Of a stretch of DNA of 64,000 nucleotides, positions 46,064-57,136 are shown piece by piece. Within the stretch, counting starts at the first letter, position 1. Each line of letters opens with the position of its first letter. The position numbers were made by a program, and so were the translations under genes. Location: contig DAOPZL010000006.1 in assembly GCA_035353395.1 (NCBI GenBank), positions 1 to 64,000 on the forward strand, in the 5' to 3' direction. The notes below the pieces were generated by a model that was not told the origin of the DNA, searched no databases, and saw nothing but the letters and a program-made list of their open reading frames with translations. This DNA is from UBA1801 sp035353395 (GTDB lineage Bacteria; Acidobacteriota; Holophagae; Holophagales; Holophagaceae).

Positions 46064-46873
46064 ATGTACGAGCTGTTCGCGAAAGAGGACGTCCGGTGTT
46101 CCGTGACGAGCCGGACCCATGTCAGGGACACCTCCCTGCGGGATTTCTTCCAGGGGAGCTACGGCTTCATTCCCCTGGAACGCATCGCCGACACCTTCGG
46201 CTTCGTGGAGGAGTTCACGGAACTTTACGGCGGACGGGCCTACGATCCCCGGCACGTGCTCTCCCACCGGGACGTGGAGGAACTCTACGACCTGGGCGTC
46301 GGCATCAAGCTGTGCCTGCAGAACCATTTCGTCACACGGAAGGACTGCGAGGAGAATCGGGCCTTTCTCGCGCGCTACCACCGGAAGGGCAACGTGATCA
46401 TCTGCGTCTCGGAGGAGCTGGCCCGGTTCGTCAAGGAGGAGTTCCCGGACTATTCGGTGGAGGCCAGCATCATCAAGGAAGTCCACGATCCCGCGGCCAT
46501 CGAGGCGTGCCTCGGGGTGTTCGACCTCTTCACGCTCCCTCCGGCTTCCAACGACAACCTGGGCTTCCTGGCGTCGCTTCCGCGGAAGGACCGGATCATC
46601 CTGTTCGCCAACGCACGGTGCCTCTACCACTGCAATCTCCGCACCTGCTACTGGAACGTCTCCGTGCAGACCAAGCGCCGGAGCGATCCGGGATTCGGGG
46701 TCCTCAAGCCGCCCTGCTCCCCCGGCTCGCCCAACAAGTCCGAGTACGTCCTCTTCGATGTGGATCAGTTGTACGAGATGGGCTTCCGACATTTCAAGTG
46801 GATCATCCCCCAGCCGCAGATCCACGCCCAGGCTGGATTGAAGCCTGGCCTCTACAAGCTGCCTCGGAACTGA
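46064..46873 (+). CDS. Unknown protein with CxxxCxxxxC motif, U32-like appearance
   Basis: 269 residues. The fold looks like an alpha/beta barrel: YDLGVGIKLCLQNHFVT, NVIICVSEELARFVKEEF, EASIIKEVHDPAAIEACLGVFDLFTLPPASNDNLGFLASL, IILFANARCLYHCNLRTCYWN, FRHFKWIIPQPQ. The Cys/His motif CLYHCNLRTC recalls the Fe-S-binding cysteines of U32/UbiV-type proteins, but I cannot identify the family. No signal peptide or membrane segment is seen. It starts 38 bases after the DAHP synthase gene and probably shares its transcript. The function is unknown. Confidence 0.6.
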   Translation: MYELFAKEDVRCSVTSRTHVRDTSLRDFFQGSYGFIPLERIADTFGFVEEFTELYGGRAYDPRHVLSHRDVEELYDLGVGIKLCLQNHFVTRKDCEENRAFLARYHRKGNVIICVSEELARFVKEEFPDYSVEASIIKEVHDPAAIEACLGVFDLFTLPPASNDNLGFLASLPRKDRIILFANARCLYHCNLRTCYWNVSVQTKRRSDPGFGVLKPPCSPGSPNKSEYVLFDVDQLYEMGFRHFKWIIPQPQIHAQAGLKPGLYKLPRN

Positions 46874-46888
46874 TCCTCGCGAGGCTCG

Positions 46889-48022
46889 TCAGGACACGGC
46901 GGCGAGCCGCCTTTCCAGCAGCCCCAGGGCGTGCCTGGAACCCTCCCACAGCATGAGTTCCCGCGCCTCCGGGATGGCGCACCAGCGGAACTCGCTGTGC
47001 TCCTCCGGTCCGAGCTTCACCTGGGCCGAGGCGGGCACTTCGACATCGAAACAGGCCTCCGTGTTGAAGCTGGGCTCGCCGACCGGCAGACCGACGAGGC
47101 GGGGATCCACCCAGAAGGCATGGGAGAAGCCCAGCGGGGCCAGTTTTCCCGTGAGCCCCGTCTCCTCGAGGAGTTCCCGATGGGCCGCGGCCTCCAGGGT
47201 TTCGCCGTCCTCGAGCATGCCGGTGACGCTCGACCACCACAGGCCCTGGTCCGGCTTCCGCAGCATCATCAGGATCTCCGGACCCCGCGCTCCCCGGCGC
47301 CAGGTGAGGGCGGAGATGCTCCGCGTGAGGGGCTGGACGGGCTGCTCCCGGAGGCACATGATCTCCGCGATGTGGACCCGGAGGCGTTCCGCCGCCTGGT
47401 CCCAGCTGGGAGCCTCGCCTCCCAGCAGGGAATGGAGGCTGCACACGCCCTTGTCGGTGATCCCGCAGGGCGTGATCCACCGGAAGTGGGCCAGGTCGGG
47501 TCTGACGTTGAAGGCGATGCCGTGGGTCGGGATCCAGCGCCTGAGGTGGATCCCCAGGGCACCCAGCTTCTCGGGGCCGCGCGGAGTCTCGACCCAGACG
47601 CCGGGAAAACCCTCCAGCCGGTCGGCCTTCACGCCATAGTCCGCGGCGGTGCGGATCATGGCCTCCTCCAGCCCCCTCACGAAGCGCTTCAGGTCCTGCC
47701 TGGGCCCCTTCAGGTTGCAGATGGGATAGACCACCACCTGGCCCGGGCCGTGGTAGGTGACCTGTCCTCCGCGGTCGGTCTGGAACACCTCCACGCCGTG
47801 CGCCTCCAGGAACGCCGGGTTGACGTGGATGTCGGCACGAGTCGCGTTGCTGCCGAGGGTGAAGACCGGATTGTGCTCCAGGATCAGCACCTGGTCGGGA
47901 CGGGCCCCGTCCTGCACGTAGTCCGCCATGGCCTTCTGCATCCTCACGCCGGCGGCGTAGAATACGCGGCCGAGAACACGGAACTGGGCGTGGCGGGGGG
48001 AGTCGAAACCGACGGCAGGCAT
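46889..48022 (-). CDS. lipB: LipB octanoyltransferase fused to a Nudix hydrolase
   Basis: 377 residues. Residues 10-215 form a LipB octanoyltransferase (RGGQVTYHGPGQ 84-95, catalytic K152 in KLGALGIHL, catalytic C186 in ITPCGIT). LipB moves octanoate from acyl carrier protein to lipoyl domains. Residues about 235-377 form a Nudix domain: box GMLEDGETLEAAAHRELLEETGL (268-290) fits GX5EX7REXXEEXG. The Nudix part resembles NudB-type nucleotide pyrophosphatases. The single continuous frame with no gap or stop makes it a real fusion. It is last in the eleven-gene minus-strand series. Confidence 0.9.
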   Translation of the reverse strand: MPAVGFDSPRHAQFRVLGRVFYAAGVRMQKAMADYVQDGARPDQVLILEHNPVFTLGSNATRADIHVNPAFLEAHGVEVFQTDRGGQVTYHGPGQVVVYPICNLKGPRQDLKRFVRGLEEAMIRTAADYGVKADRLEGFPGVWVETPRGPEKLGALGIHLRRWIPTHGIAFNVRPDLAHFRWITPCGITDKGVCSLHSLLGGEAPSWDQAAERLRVHIAEIMCLREQPVQPLTRSISALTWRRGARGPEILMMLRKPDQGLWWSSVTGMLEDGETLEAAAHRELLEETGLTGKLAPLGFSHAFWVDPRLVGLPVGEPSFNTEACFDVEVPASAQVKLGPEEHSEFRWCAIPEARELMLWEGSRHALGLLERRLAAVS

Positions 48023-48065
48023 TCCAACAGGTTAGCGCATCCTTGGGGGGTGTCCGCCAGCCATC

Positions 48066-48563
48066 CTAGGGCAGCTGCAGGTCGTCGTCGGCCAGGATCT
48101 TCTCCGTCTGGGCCTTGCGGAAGGCCAGGACCCGGTCCCGGAGGGCGGGGTCCGAGACCGCGAGCAGCTCGGCCGCGAAAAGGGCGGCGTTGACGGCTCC
48201 CGCCTTGCCGATGGCGAAGGTGGCCACCGGCACCCCGGAGGGCATCTGGACGGTCGAGAGGAGGGAATCCAGGCCGTCCAGGGCCCAGCCCTTCATCGGC
48301 ACGCCCAGGACGGGCAGGTGGGTCTTCCCGGCGCAGAATCCGGCGAGGTGGGCGGCCCCCCCGGCCGCGGCGATGATCACCTTCAGGCCCCTGGATTCCG
48401 CCGTCTCGCAGAACTGGATCACCTTGTCAGGGGTCCGGTGGGCGGATGCGACGTGGGCTTCGAAGGGGATTTCCATCCGGCGGAGCGTCTTGGCGGATTC
48501 CTGCATCGTCTCCCAATCCGATTTGGAACCCATCAGGATTCCTACGACCGGGGTGCCGGACAT
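48066..48563 (-). CDS. purE: 5-(carboxyamino)imidazole ribonucleotide mutase
   Basis: 165 residues. Conserved GSKSDWETM, VASAHRTPDK and AAAGGAAHLAGFCAGKTHLPVLGVPM. It is class I PurE, which converts N5-CAIR to CAIR in purine synthesis. ATG 48563 has GGAGG five bases upstream. purK is not in the window. The gene lies 32 bases after the CheZ-like gene on the same strand. Confidence 0.96.
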   Translation of the reverse strand: MSGTPVVGILMGSKSDWETMQESAKTLRRMEIPFEAHVASAHRTPDKVIQFCETAESRGLKVIIAAAGGAAHLAGFCAGKTHLPVLGVPMKGWALDGLDSLLSTVQMPSGVPVATFAIGKAGAVNAALFAAELLAVSDPALRDRVLAFRKAQTEKILADDDLQLP

Positions 48564-48595
48564 GGTGCCTCCAGGTTGTGCGGATTCCGGGGCCG

Positions 48596-49537
48596 TCAAT
48601 TCTGCCCCTTCTTGAACTGGGCGATGATGTCCTCGACGGATTCCTTCTTCTCGTCCGCGTGGAGGGAGGTCTCGAAGATGTGGTCCTGGGTCGCGGCCAT
48701 GCGGTTCTCGAAGACCTCCGGCTCCCCCGGGTGCTCTTCCGGCTGGATGTTGAAGATGGCCAGCAGCCGGTCGAGTCCCTCCCGGAAATGCTTGAGGAGC
48801 AGGATCACCTTCTCCACCTTCTGCCGGGTGATGTCCTGGAACTGGAGGGTGTTCAGGATCTCGAAGGACTCGTCCGTGATCTTCGCGAGGTGCGCCAGCG
48901 GCACGTCCAGGTCCACCGGCGCGCGCCTGGAGTTCATCTGGTATTCGAAGAGGAAGTCCAGGACTTCCTGGGCCACCAGGGCCGGATTCTCTCCACCGCT
49001 GGCCCTGGACAGGAACTGGTCGATCCGGTCCTGGAAGCGGATCTGGTCCTCCTGCGCCGCCTGGAGGGCCACGGCGGCCCCGGTCAGCGCGCGGTGCGCC
49101 TCCTCGCTCGCGTTCATGAGCGTGTCCAGCCGGTTCATGACGACCTGGGTGGCCTGTTCGGTATCGGCCGTGATGGCGTCCAGCTGGGCGGCGAGTTCGG
49201 GCACCTGGGTGGACTGCTGCTTGACCGACGAATCCAGCTGCTGGAGGTTCTGGAGCGTCTGGTTGAGGCTCCGAACCAGGTCGCCGATCTCCCCCTTGGC
49301 CTGGATGTCGATTTCCTGGTAGACCTTGCCTTCCGCCATGTCCTGGGCGACCTGGGCGAGCCGGACGAGGCTCTGCCTGGCCTCGTTCTGGATCTCGCTC
49401 CGCAGCTCCTGGAAGAGCTCCTGCAGCTTGTCCAGCCGGGCATCGACGGCCTCGCCGCGTTCCCGGAACTCCTTCAGGAGGCTTTCCGGTTCACTGAGCG
49501 GCTGGATCTGGGGGGCGGACGGTTCGAGGGAGTCCAT
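48596..49537 (-). CDS. CheZ-like phosphatase with HAMP-like segment
   Basis: 313 residues. A soluble, highly helical protein. Residues about 55-105 resemble a HAMP linker (RLAQVAQDMAEGKVYQEIDIQAKGEIGDLVRSLNQTLQNL). Residues 185-250 carry the CheZ signature FQDITRQ (D235, Q239), equal to the catalytic D-x-x-x-Q of CheZ phosphatase. The C-terminal SVEDIIAQF resembles the CheZ helix that binds CheY. It would dephosphorylate a CheY-like receiver. No che genes are near. It follows the PATAN gene by eight bases, so the two are probably a functional pair. Confidence 0.75.
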   Translation of the reverse strand: MDSLEPSAPQIQPLSEPESLLKEFRERGEAVDARLDKLQELFQELRSEIQNEARQSLVRLAQVAQDMAEGKVYQEIDIQAKGEIGDLVRSLNQTLQNLQQLDSSVKQQSTQVPELAAQLDAITADTEQATQVVMNRLDTLMNASEEAHRALTGAAVALQAAQEDQIRFQDRIDQFLSRASGGENPALVAQEVLDFLFEYQMNSRRAPVDLDVPLAHLAKITDESFEILNTLQFQDITRQKVEKVILLLKHFREGLDRLLAIFNIQPEEHPGEPEVFENRMAATQDHIFETSLHADEKKESVEDIIAQFKKGQN

Positions 49538-49545
49538 GCGGTCAC

Positions 49546-50376
49546 CTATGGCGTGTTCGGCGCGGGTCGTATGCTGACAAATATACCTTCGGGCAACCCC
49601 CAGGCATGCATGAGTTCCTTCGGAACGACGACGGTCTGGTCCTCGAGGTCGTCCACGAACTTCACGGGTTGGATCGTGGTGCCTTCCGGCCCGAGGATCT
49701 TCACGCTGCGGACGGGATCCCACTTGTAGGGCCCCATGTAGCTCCACACGGTGGCCACGGTCCTCGACAGTTCTACATGGCTGGCCTTCCTGAAGAAGCT
49801 CCCCTTCATGGGGGCGACGGAAAGCGTCACGGCGGGCTCGAAGACCTGGAGCCGGTCCGCTTCCTTCAGCAGCAGGCAGGTCTGGAGCACGCCGACCTCG
49901 CTCTGGCCGGAGGCGTCGATGATCTCGAGGAAGTCGCGGAAACCGTCCAGGAACGGGAGGACCTTCGTGTCCTCGGGGAACAGCTTGAGGCCCTGCACGA
50001 GCCTGGCGCCGTTCAGCCTCGGCCAGGGCACCGCGTGCAGGTTCGGGAAGATGGTCCGCAGGTGCCTGCGGGAATCGGCGGTGCGCGCGGATTCCATCAG
50101 GAGATCCTGGACCGAACGCTGGATCGTGGGCTCCACCTTGAACTGGGCCACCACGAACTCGAATTCGCCCTTGTCCCATTCCAGCACTTCGAAGGCGGCG
50201 GATTCGCCGGAAGTCTGGGGCGTTTCCGCGTGGACGACCTCCCCGTTCAGCACGAACAGGGTCCCGGTGTTCTTGCCATGGATGACGTGCAGCTTGCCCG
50301 TCTTCCGGTTGATGTGCAGCAGCTGCACGACGTCCGTAAGGGACAGGCTCTGCAGGTTTCCGCGCAGGGTCGACAT
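49546..50376 (-). CDS. DUF4388 (PATAN) domain protein
   Basis: 276 residues. N-terminal PATAN domain (LRGNLQSLSLTDVVQLLHINRKTGKLHVIHGKNTGTLFVLNGEVVHAETPQTSGESAAFEVLEWDKGEFEFV), typical of proteins that link to response regulators in cell-surface motility and gliding in delta-proteobacteria and Acidobacteria. The C-terminal half has an HTH-like/regulatory segment and a final ELMHAWGLPEGIFVSIRP part that I cannot name. It lies eight bases upstream of the CheZ-like gene. Confidence 0.75.
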   Translation of the reverse strand: MSTLRGNLQSLSLTDVVQLLHINRKTGKLHVIHGKNTGTLFVLNGEVVHAETPQTSGESAAFEVLEWDKGEFEFVVAQFKVEPTIQRSVQDLLMESARTADSRRHLRTIFPNLHAVPWPRLNGARLVQGLKLFPEDTKVLPFLDGFRDFLEIIDASGQSEVGVLQTCLLLKEADRLQVFEPAVTLSVAPMKGSFFRKASHVELSRTVATVWSYMGPYKWDPVRSVKILGPEGTTIQPVKFVDDLEDQTVVVPKELMHAWGLPEGIFVSIRPAPNTP

Positions 50377-50452
50377 CAGGCCGTTCCTCCCCGTGCCCCG
50401 GGACCTGGAGACTCCAGCCGGGAGCCGGCAGGGTGGTGGACGGCAACGAACA

Positions 50453-51181
50453 TCACGCGCCGGCCTCGCGGATGGCCGCCAGGATCTCCCGGACGGCCCG
50501 CTCCAGCCCGACGAGGACGGCCCTGGCGATGAGGCTGTGCCCGATGTTCACTTCCTCCACCTCCGGGAGGGCCGCGACGGCGGAAACGTTCGCCAGGTTC
50601 AGTCCGTGCCCCGCGAGGACCTTCAGTCCCAGCCGGGAGGCCAGCTTGGAGGACTCCCTGAGCCTTTCCAGCTCGCCCGAGGCGTCCGCCCCGTGGGGCA
50701 GGTTGGCGTAGTTGCCGGTGTTCAGCTCGACGGCGTCGGCCTCGAGCCTCGAGGCCATCTTCACCTGTTCCAGCTGGGGCTCGATGGAGAGGCAGGCCCG
50801 GATGTCCGAGGTATGCAGCTCCCGGATGAGCTGCCGCAGATGCGCCTGCAGGAAGACGACGTCCAGCCCTCCCTGCGCCGCCAGCTCGTCGCGGATTTCC
50901 GGCACGAGCGTGACCCAGTCGGGCTTGAGGGGAACGAGGGCCTCCAGGGCATCCGGCGTGGCCGCGCATTCCACGGTCAGCGGGACGGCGAGCACCTCCT
51001 TCAGGATCCGGACATCCCGGTCCTGGATGTGCCGCTTGTCGCCCCGCAGGTGCAGCGTGATGCCGTGCGCTCCGGCGCCCTGGGCGATCAGCGCCGCCGC
51101 GACGGGTTCGGGTTCGTGTCCGGGCCGGACCTGCCGAAGCGTCGCTACGTGATCGATGTTCACGCCGAGGCGGGTGTTCAC
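50453..51181 (-). CDS. pdxJ: Pyridoxine 5'-phosphate synthase
   Basis: 242 residues. Begins NTRLGVNIDHVATLRQVR, the standard PdxJ opening, and contains HLRGDKRHIQDRDV, SIEPQLEQVKMASRLEADAVELNTG and the final EVNIGHSLIARAVLVGLERAV. It condenses 1-deoxyxylulose 5-phosphate with aminoacetone phosphate to give pyridoxine phosphate. GTG 51181 is chosen because GGAG lies seven bases upstream and the family N-terminus starts there; GTG 51220 is an alternative. Confidence 0.96.
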   Translation of the reverse strand: MNTRLGVNIDHVATLRQVRPGHEPEPVAAALIAQGAGAHGITLHLRGDKRHIQDRDVRILKEVLAVPLTVECAATPDALEALVPLKPDWVTLVPEIRDELAAQGGLDVVFLQAHLRQLIRELHTSDIRACLSIEPQLEQVKMASRLEADAVELNTGNYANLPHGADASGELERLRESSKLASRLGLKVLAGHGLNLANVSAVAALPEVEEVNIGHSLIARAVLVGLERAVREILAAIREAGA

Positions 51182-51295
51182 TGCGGGACTCCGGGAATTC
51201 GGGGAAGGGGCTACACCCACAGACTAGCAGGTTCTGTGAAAATTTCGCGTGCCGGTTGACGTATTTATCTTCCGGATTGACAGGCGCCGGCGCGA

Positions 51296-52606
51296 TCAGA
51301 GGCCCAGGTCGGAACGGGCGGCTCCCTCGAGCCGCTGTATCGCGTCCTGCATGGCGCCCTGGTCCCTGGCCTCCACCATGAGCCGAAGCTTGGGCTCCGT
51401 GCCCGACCACCGGACCACCACCCGCAGGGCGTCCCCGTGCGAGGACTCCAGTTCGGTCATGACCTTCCGGAGGGCCCGGCACGCCTCCACCGGCCTCCGG
51501 GCGCGCGCGGTGAGGTTCACGAGCCGCAGGGGCCAGGGAGCGAACTTCCAGGTCCAGCGCTCTGCCGGGGACCTGCGGAGGAGGGCCTGGAGGCAGGCGA
51601 TGGCCGTGGCGAGGCCGTCTCCTGAAGGGCCCAGGTGCTTCTGGATGAGGTGGCCGGAGGCCTCGGCGGCGAGGTCCCACCCGCGCCTGCCCAGTTCCCT
51701 CAGCATGAACTTGTCGCCCACCTGGGTCCTGACGAAGGGGATTCCCAGACCCTGCAGGGCCTGGGCGAGCCCGCCGTTGCTCATGAGCGTGCCCACCACC
51801 CCGGGCAGGGGGGCGTGCGTCTCGTGGAGAGCCTGGGCCAGGAGCCAGAGGAGCTGGTCGCCGTCCACGACCTCGCCGCGGCAGTCCACGAAGAGGCAGC
51901 GGTCCCCGTCGCCGTCGAAGGCGATCCCCACGTCGGCTCTCGTCTCGAGCACCCTCCGCTGGAGGGCTTCCAGGTGGGTGGAGCCGACCCCGACATTGAT
52001 CCGCTTCCCGTCGGCGGGGATCCCCAGGCATTCCACGCCTGGCCCCCGGAGCAGGCCCGGGGCCCAGGGAGCCGTGGCCCCGTGGGCGCAGTCCATGACG
52101 AGCTTGAATCCCCCGGGCAGGTCCAGGCCCGCCAGATGGGCCATGTAGGCGCTCATCGGCTCGGTCGTGACCGCGAGGGCCCCGGCGCCCTGCGGCACCA
52201 CCTGGAGGGCCTCGAAAGCCTTCTCGATCGCCGCCTCGTCGGCTTCGGGCAGCTTTTCTCCCCGCCCGTCGAACCCCTTGATGCCGTTGTCCTCGGGGGG
52301 GTTGTGGCTGGCGCTGATCATGAGCCCCCAGGCCTTGGGGCGCCCCTGGGTGATCCAGGCCACCGCGGGCGTCGGCACCAGGCCGAGGACGCACAGCCGC
52401 AGGCGCGATCCGAGCCCCCGGACGAAGGCTTCGGCCAGGGGCTCGGAACTCGTCCGCGGATCCCAGCCGATCACCATCTCCTCGGCTCCGCGGAGGCAGG
52501 CGACCTCCGCCCAGGCCTGCCCCCAGCGGGCCGTCTCCTCGAGGGTCAGCGGCGACTTCAAGGCCTGGCCGCGCACGCCGTCCGTGCCGAAGTACTTGAG
52601 CTTCAT
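51296..52606 (-). CDS. glmM: Phosphoglucosamine mutase
   Basis: 436 residues. KYFGTDGVRG at the start, active-site serine S100 in SASHNP, the metal site FDGDGDRCLFVD, and the C-terminal VVRWSGTEPKLRLMVEA. It interconverts glucosamine 6- and 1-phosphate for cell-wall synthesis. ATG 52606 overlaps the folP stop (ATGA), placing it in the bshC-to-glmM operon. Confidence 0.97.
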   Translation of the reverse strand: MKLKYFGTDGVRGQALKSPLTLEETARWGQAWAEVACLRGAEEMVIGWDPRTSSEPLAEAFVRGLGSRLRLCVLGLVPTPAVAWITQGRPKAWGLMISASHNPPEDNGIKGFDGRGEKLPEADEAAIEKAFEALQVVPQGAGALAVTTEPMSAYMAHLAGLDLPGGFKLVMDCAHGATAPWAPGLLRGPGVECLGIPADGKRINVGVGSTHLEALQRRVLETRADVGIAFDGDGDRCLFVDCRGEVVDGDQLLWLLAQALHETHAPLPGVVGTLMSNGGLAQALQGLGIPFVRTQVGDKFMLRELGRRGWDLAAEASGHLIQKHLGPSGDGLATAIACLQALLRRSPAERWTWKFAPWPLRLVNLTARARRPVEACRALRKVMTELESSHGDALRVVVRWSGTEPKLRLMVEARDQGAMQDAIQRLEGAARSDLGL

Positions 52607-53442
52607 GAATCCGTCCTTTCCATTGATCCGTTCACGGCGTGGGTCCGGAAGACGCGGTAGCCCAGGGCCATCGCCTCCTCGTGGGCCCGGCGGGTGAGGG
52701 CGTCCCGCTGGAGAGGCGGGATCGCGGGATCCCCCGCGCGCTGGGCGAGGAAGCGCTTCCGCGAGATGCCGAGGCAGAAACGCTCGACGGGCCACTCCAG
52801 GGCCGCGGGGAGCCGAGGGAGCGCCTGCCAGAGTGCCAGGTCCTCTGAATAGACCGTTCCGAAGCCGAAGCCAGGATCGAGGAGGATCCGGTCGGCCGCG
52901 ATGCCCGCTCCCAGCAGCCGCGCCTTGACCTCGCGCAGCTCCTCGATGGCCTGGAGAGGAGAGGAGAGGCCCTCGCCGTCGTAGGGGGGCATCAGGAGGG
53001 TCCCCCCCGCCATCCGGCTCCGCATGGCGATGAGGCCGCACGTGCTTTCCTGTGCCAGCCGGAGCATGGCGGGATCGGAGAAGCCGGAGATGTCGTTGAG
53101 GATGGCCGCCCCCCGCGCCAGTCCCTTCTCCGCGACGGAAGCATGCCGGGTGTCGAGGCTCAGGGGGACGCGCTCGTGATGCATCCGGAAGCGATCCAGG
53201 ACGGGCTCGAGCCTATCCCATTCCGCCTCCGGGGTCACCGGATCCGCGCCCGGACGGGTGCTTTCCGCCCCCAGGTCCAGGATCTCCGCGCCCTCCGCCA
53301 GCAGGCGCCGCGCCCGTTCCTCGGCGGCGGGAGGGGCCAGGTGGCGCCCGCCGTCGCTGAAGGAATCGGGCGTGATGTTCAGGATTCCCAGGAACCTTGG
53401 CTGCTCGAGCGTCAGGATTCCGGAGCCGATCCGCCAGTGCAT
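52603..53442 (-). CDS. folP: Dihydropteroate synthase
   Basis: 279 residues. FLGILNITPDSFSDGG, AEILDLGAESTRPGADPV, LNDISGFSDPAML and the C-terminal CLGISRKRFL. It joins p-aminobenzoate to the pterin in folate synthesis and is the sulfonamide target. It starts five bases after the ftsH stop and overlaps glmM. Confidence 0.96.
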   Translation of the reverse strand: MHWRIGSGILTLEQPRFLGILNITPDSFSDGGRHLAPPAAEERARRLLAEGAEILDLGAESTRPGADPVTPEAEWDRLEPVLDRFRMHHERVPLSLDTRHASVAEKGLARGAAILNDISGFSDPAMLRLAQESTCGLIAMRSRMAGGTLLMPPYDGEGLSSPLQAIEELREVKARLLGAGIAADRILLDPGFGFGTVYSEDLALWQALPRLPAALEWPVERFCLGISRKRFLAQRAGDPAIPPLQRDALTRRAHEEAMALGYRVFRTHAVNGSMERTDS

Positions 53443-53447
53443 CCGGT

Positions 53448-55363
<1,916 letters not shown>

Positions 55364-55367
<4 letters not shown>

Positions 55368-56389
55368 GTTTCCTCCCGAGGGGTTTCCCCCTCATCCAGT
55401 CTACCCTGACTGAGCAGGGACTCCTGCCACATTGGATGCAGCGCCCAGCCGGAAGGTTCGCGGACGAGCCGCCACTTCCCCCAGCTCTTGGATTTCCTCG
55501 ACTTGCCGTTCAGGTGGGGCGTCGCCCAGGCGGCGATTCCGTGCAGCTGGTGCGCCTCCCTGGGCCATTCCAGAGCCCGGAAGGCGGCGTCCAGGACCCA
55601 GCGCAATTCCGGCTCCGTCCATGCACCCCTGAGCATCACCTGGCCCTGGACCGCCTCCCACCTGGGGCCACGCCAGGAGGCGATCAGCCCGTCTCGGAAG
55701 GCCCGCAGCTCCTCCACCTGGACGTGGGTCTCCCAGAGATGCCGGTCCAGGCCGGGCGCCTCCTCCCGCAGGGCGCGCAGCAGCTTGCGCCAGCGGTTCC
55801 GGGCCGTGAAGTCGGAGGCGTTGGTCTCGTCCTCCCGCCAGGGAAGGCCCAGGGCCCGGAGGTAGGCCCTCAGCTCCGCGCGCCGGACCTGGACCAGGGG
55901 GGACCAGCGGAGGGCCTGCCGGGCCGGGAGGGGGGTCAGGGCCCCCGAACCTCCCCCCCGGGAGAGCCGGAGGCAGACCGTTTCGGTGTGATCGTCCAGG
56001 TTGTGCCCCGTGGCGACGACCGCGGCGCCGGAGGATTCGGCCGCGGCCTTCAGCCAGGCCCAGCGCAACTCCCGGGCCGCCGTCTCCAGGCCGTGCCCGG
56101 TCCGCTGCGCGTGCCCGGAGACGTCCAGGTCCGCCTCCACCAGGTCCAGGTCCAGCTTGCGGCACAGCTCCCGCACGAAGGCGGCGTCCTCGCCCGAGGT
56201 CTCGCGCAGCTTGTGGTCGGCGTGGGCGACCACGAGTTCGATCCCGAGGGATCGCCTGGCGGCCCAGAGGAACGCGAGCAGGGCCGTGGAATCGCCCCCG
56301 CCCGAGCAGGCCACGAGCACCCGCACGTTCCCGACGCCGTCCTTCCGGGCACGGATGTGCGAGAGCCATGTGGATTCGAAGCGGTTCAA
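55364..56389 (-). CDS. tilS: tRNA(Ile)-lysidine synthase
   Basis: 341 residues. PP-loop ATP-binding motif CSGGGDST, HADHKLRETSGEDAAFVRELC and ATGHNLDDHTETVCLRLSRGGG. It adds lysine to the wobble C of tRNA-Ile2. The apparent start is TTG (MNRFESTW). The protein is shorter than E. coli TilS and its C-terminal domain is weakly conserved. It precedes ftsH, as in many bacteria, and overlaps it by four bases. Confidence 0.95.
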
Positions 56390-56422
56390 CGGTCGGGCTC
56401 GTTCAGGTCCTGGTCCAGCATG

Positions 56423-57136
56423 TCAGGCGAGGGCGGCAGCCCAGCGCAGCAGGGCCGGGGGGATCGGCTTCTCGCACCAGAGGCCTTCCGCATATTCGGC
56501 CTGGATGAGGGAGCCCCAGTGCATGGCCCGGCCTTCGATGCCCCGCCGGAAGCTCGGGTGGGCGATGCGGGTCGCCGGCTGGGAGGGATCGTGGGCGAAC
56601 TGGCTGCCGAAGGCGTCGAAGGCCTCCATGCGGACGGGCCAGACCTCGGAGACGTCGACCACGAGGTCCGGCGCCGTGGCGGGGTTCACGCCCCCCGCCC
56701 AGGCCACGGCCTCGGGACGCCAGCGCTCGCCGCCAGAGGGGTATTTCCCGATCCCCGCACAGTAGGCGGCCTCCCGGCCCAGCCGGAACGCGCGCCGGTG
56801 ATCGGGGTGCTGGTCCTCGGGACCGGGGAGGATCACGAGGGAGGGCCTCAGGTTGCGCAGGACGTCGACGATCCGGTCCCGCTCGCGGGTGCCTTCCCCG
56901 AACCTGGCGTCGGGCAGGTCCAGGATGATCCGGTCGACCCCGAGGATGCGGGCGGCCTCCGCGGCCTCCTGGCGCCGGATCTCCGGCGTGCCGCGGGTGC
57001 CCAGGTCGCCCATCGTGAGGTCCAGGATGGCGGCCTTCATGCCCCGCTTGACGGCCTTGGCCAGGATGCCGCCCACGTGCACTTCGGCGTCGTCCGGGTG
57101 GGCGCCCATCACCAGGAGGTCGATCCGTGCTGTCAT
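56423..57136 (-). CDS. bshB1: Bacillithiol-type N-acetylglucosaminyl-malate deacetylase (BshB1)
   Basis: 237 residues. LmbE/PIG-L family Zn deacetylase with the zinc motif GAHPDDAE and QHPDH further on. Similar enzymes remove acetyl from GlcNAc-malate in bacillithiol synthesis. The preceding gene encodes a BshC-like protein and overlaps it (ATGA), which supports the bacillithiol assignment over mycothiol or other LmbE roles. ATG 57136 has GGAGGA upstream. bshA is not in the window. Confidence 0.88.
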   Translation of the reverse strand: MTARIDLLVMGAHPDDAEVHVGGILAKAVKRGMKAAILDLTMGDLGTRGTPEIRRQEAAEAARILGVDRIILDLPDARFGEGTRERDRIVDVLRNLRPSLVILPGPEDQHPDHRRAFRLGREAAYCAGIGKYPSGGERWRPEAVAWAGGVNPATAPDLVVDVSEVWPVRMEAFDAFGSQFAHDPSQPATRIAHPSFRRGIEGRAMHWGSLIQAEYAEGLWCEKPIPPALLRWAAALA

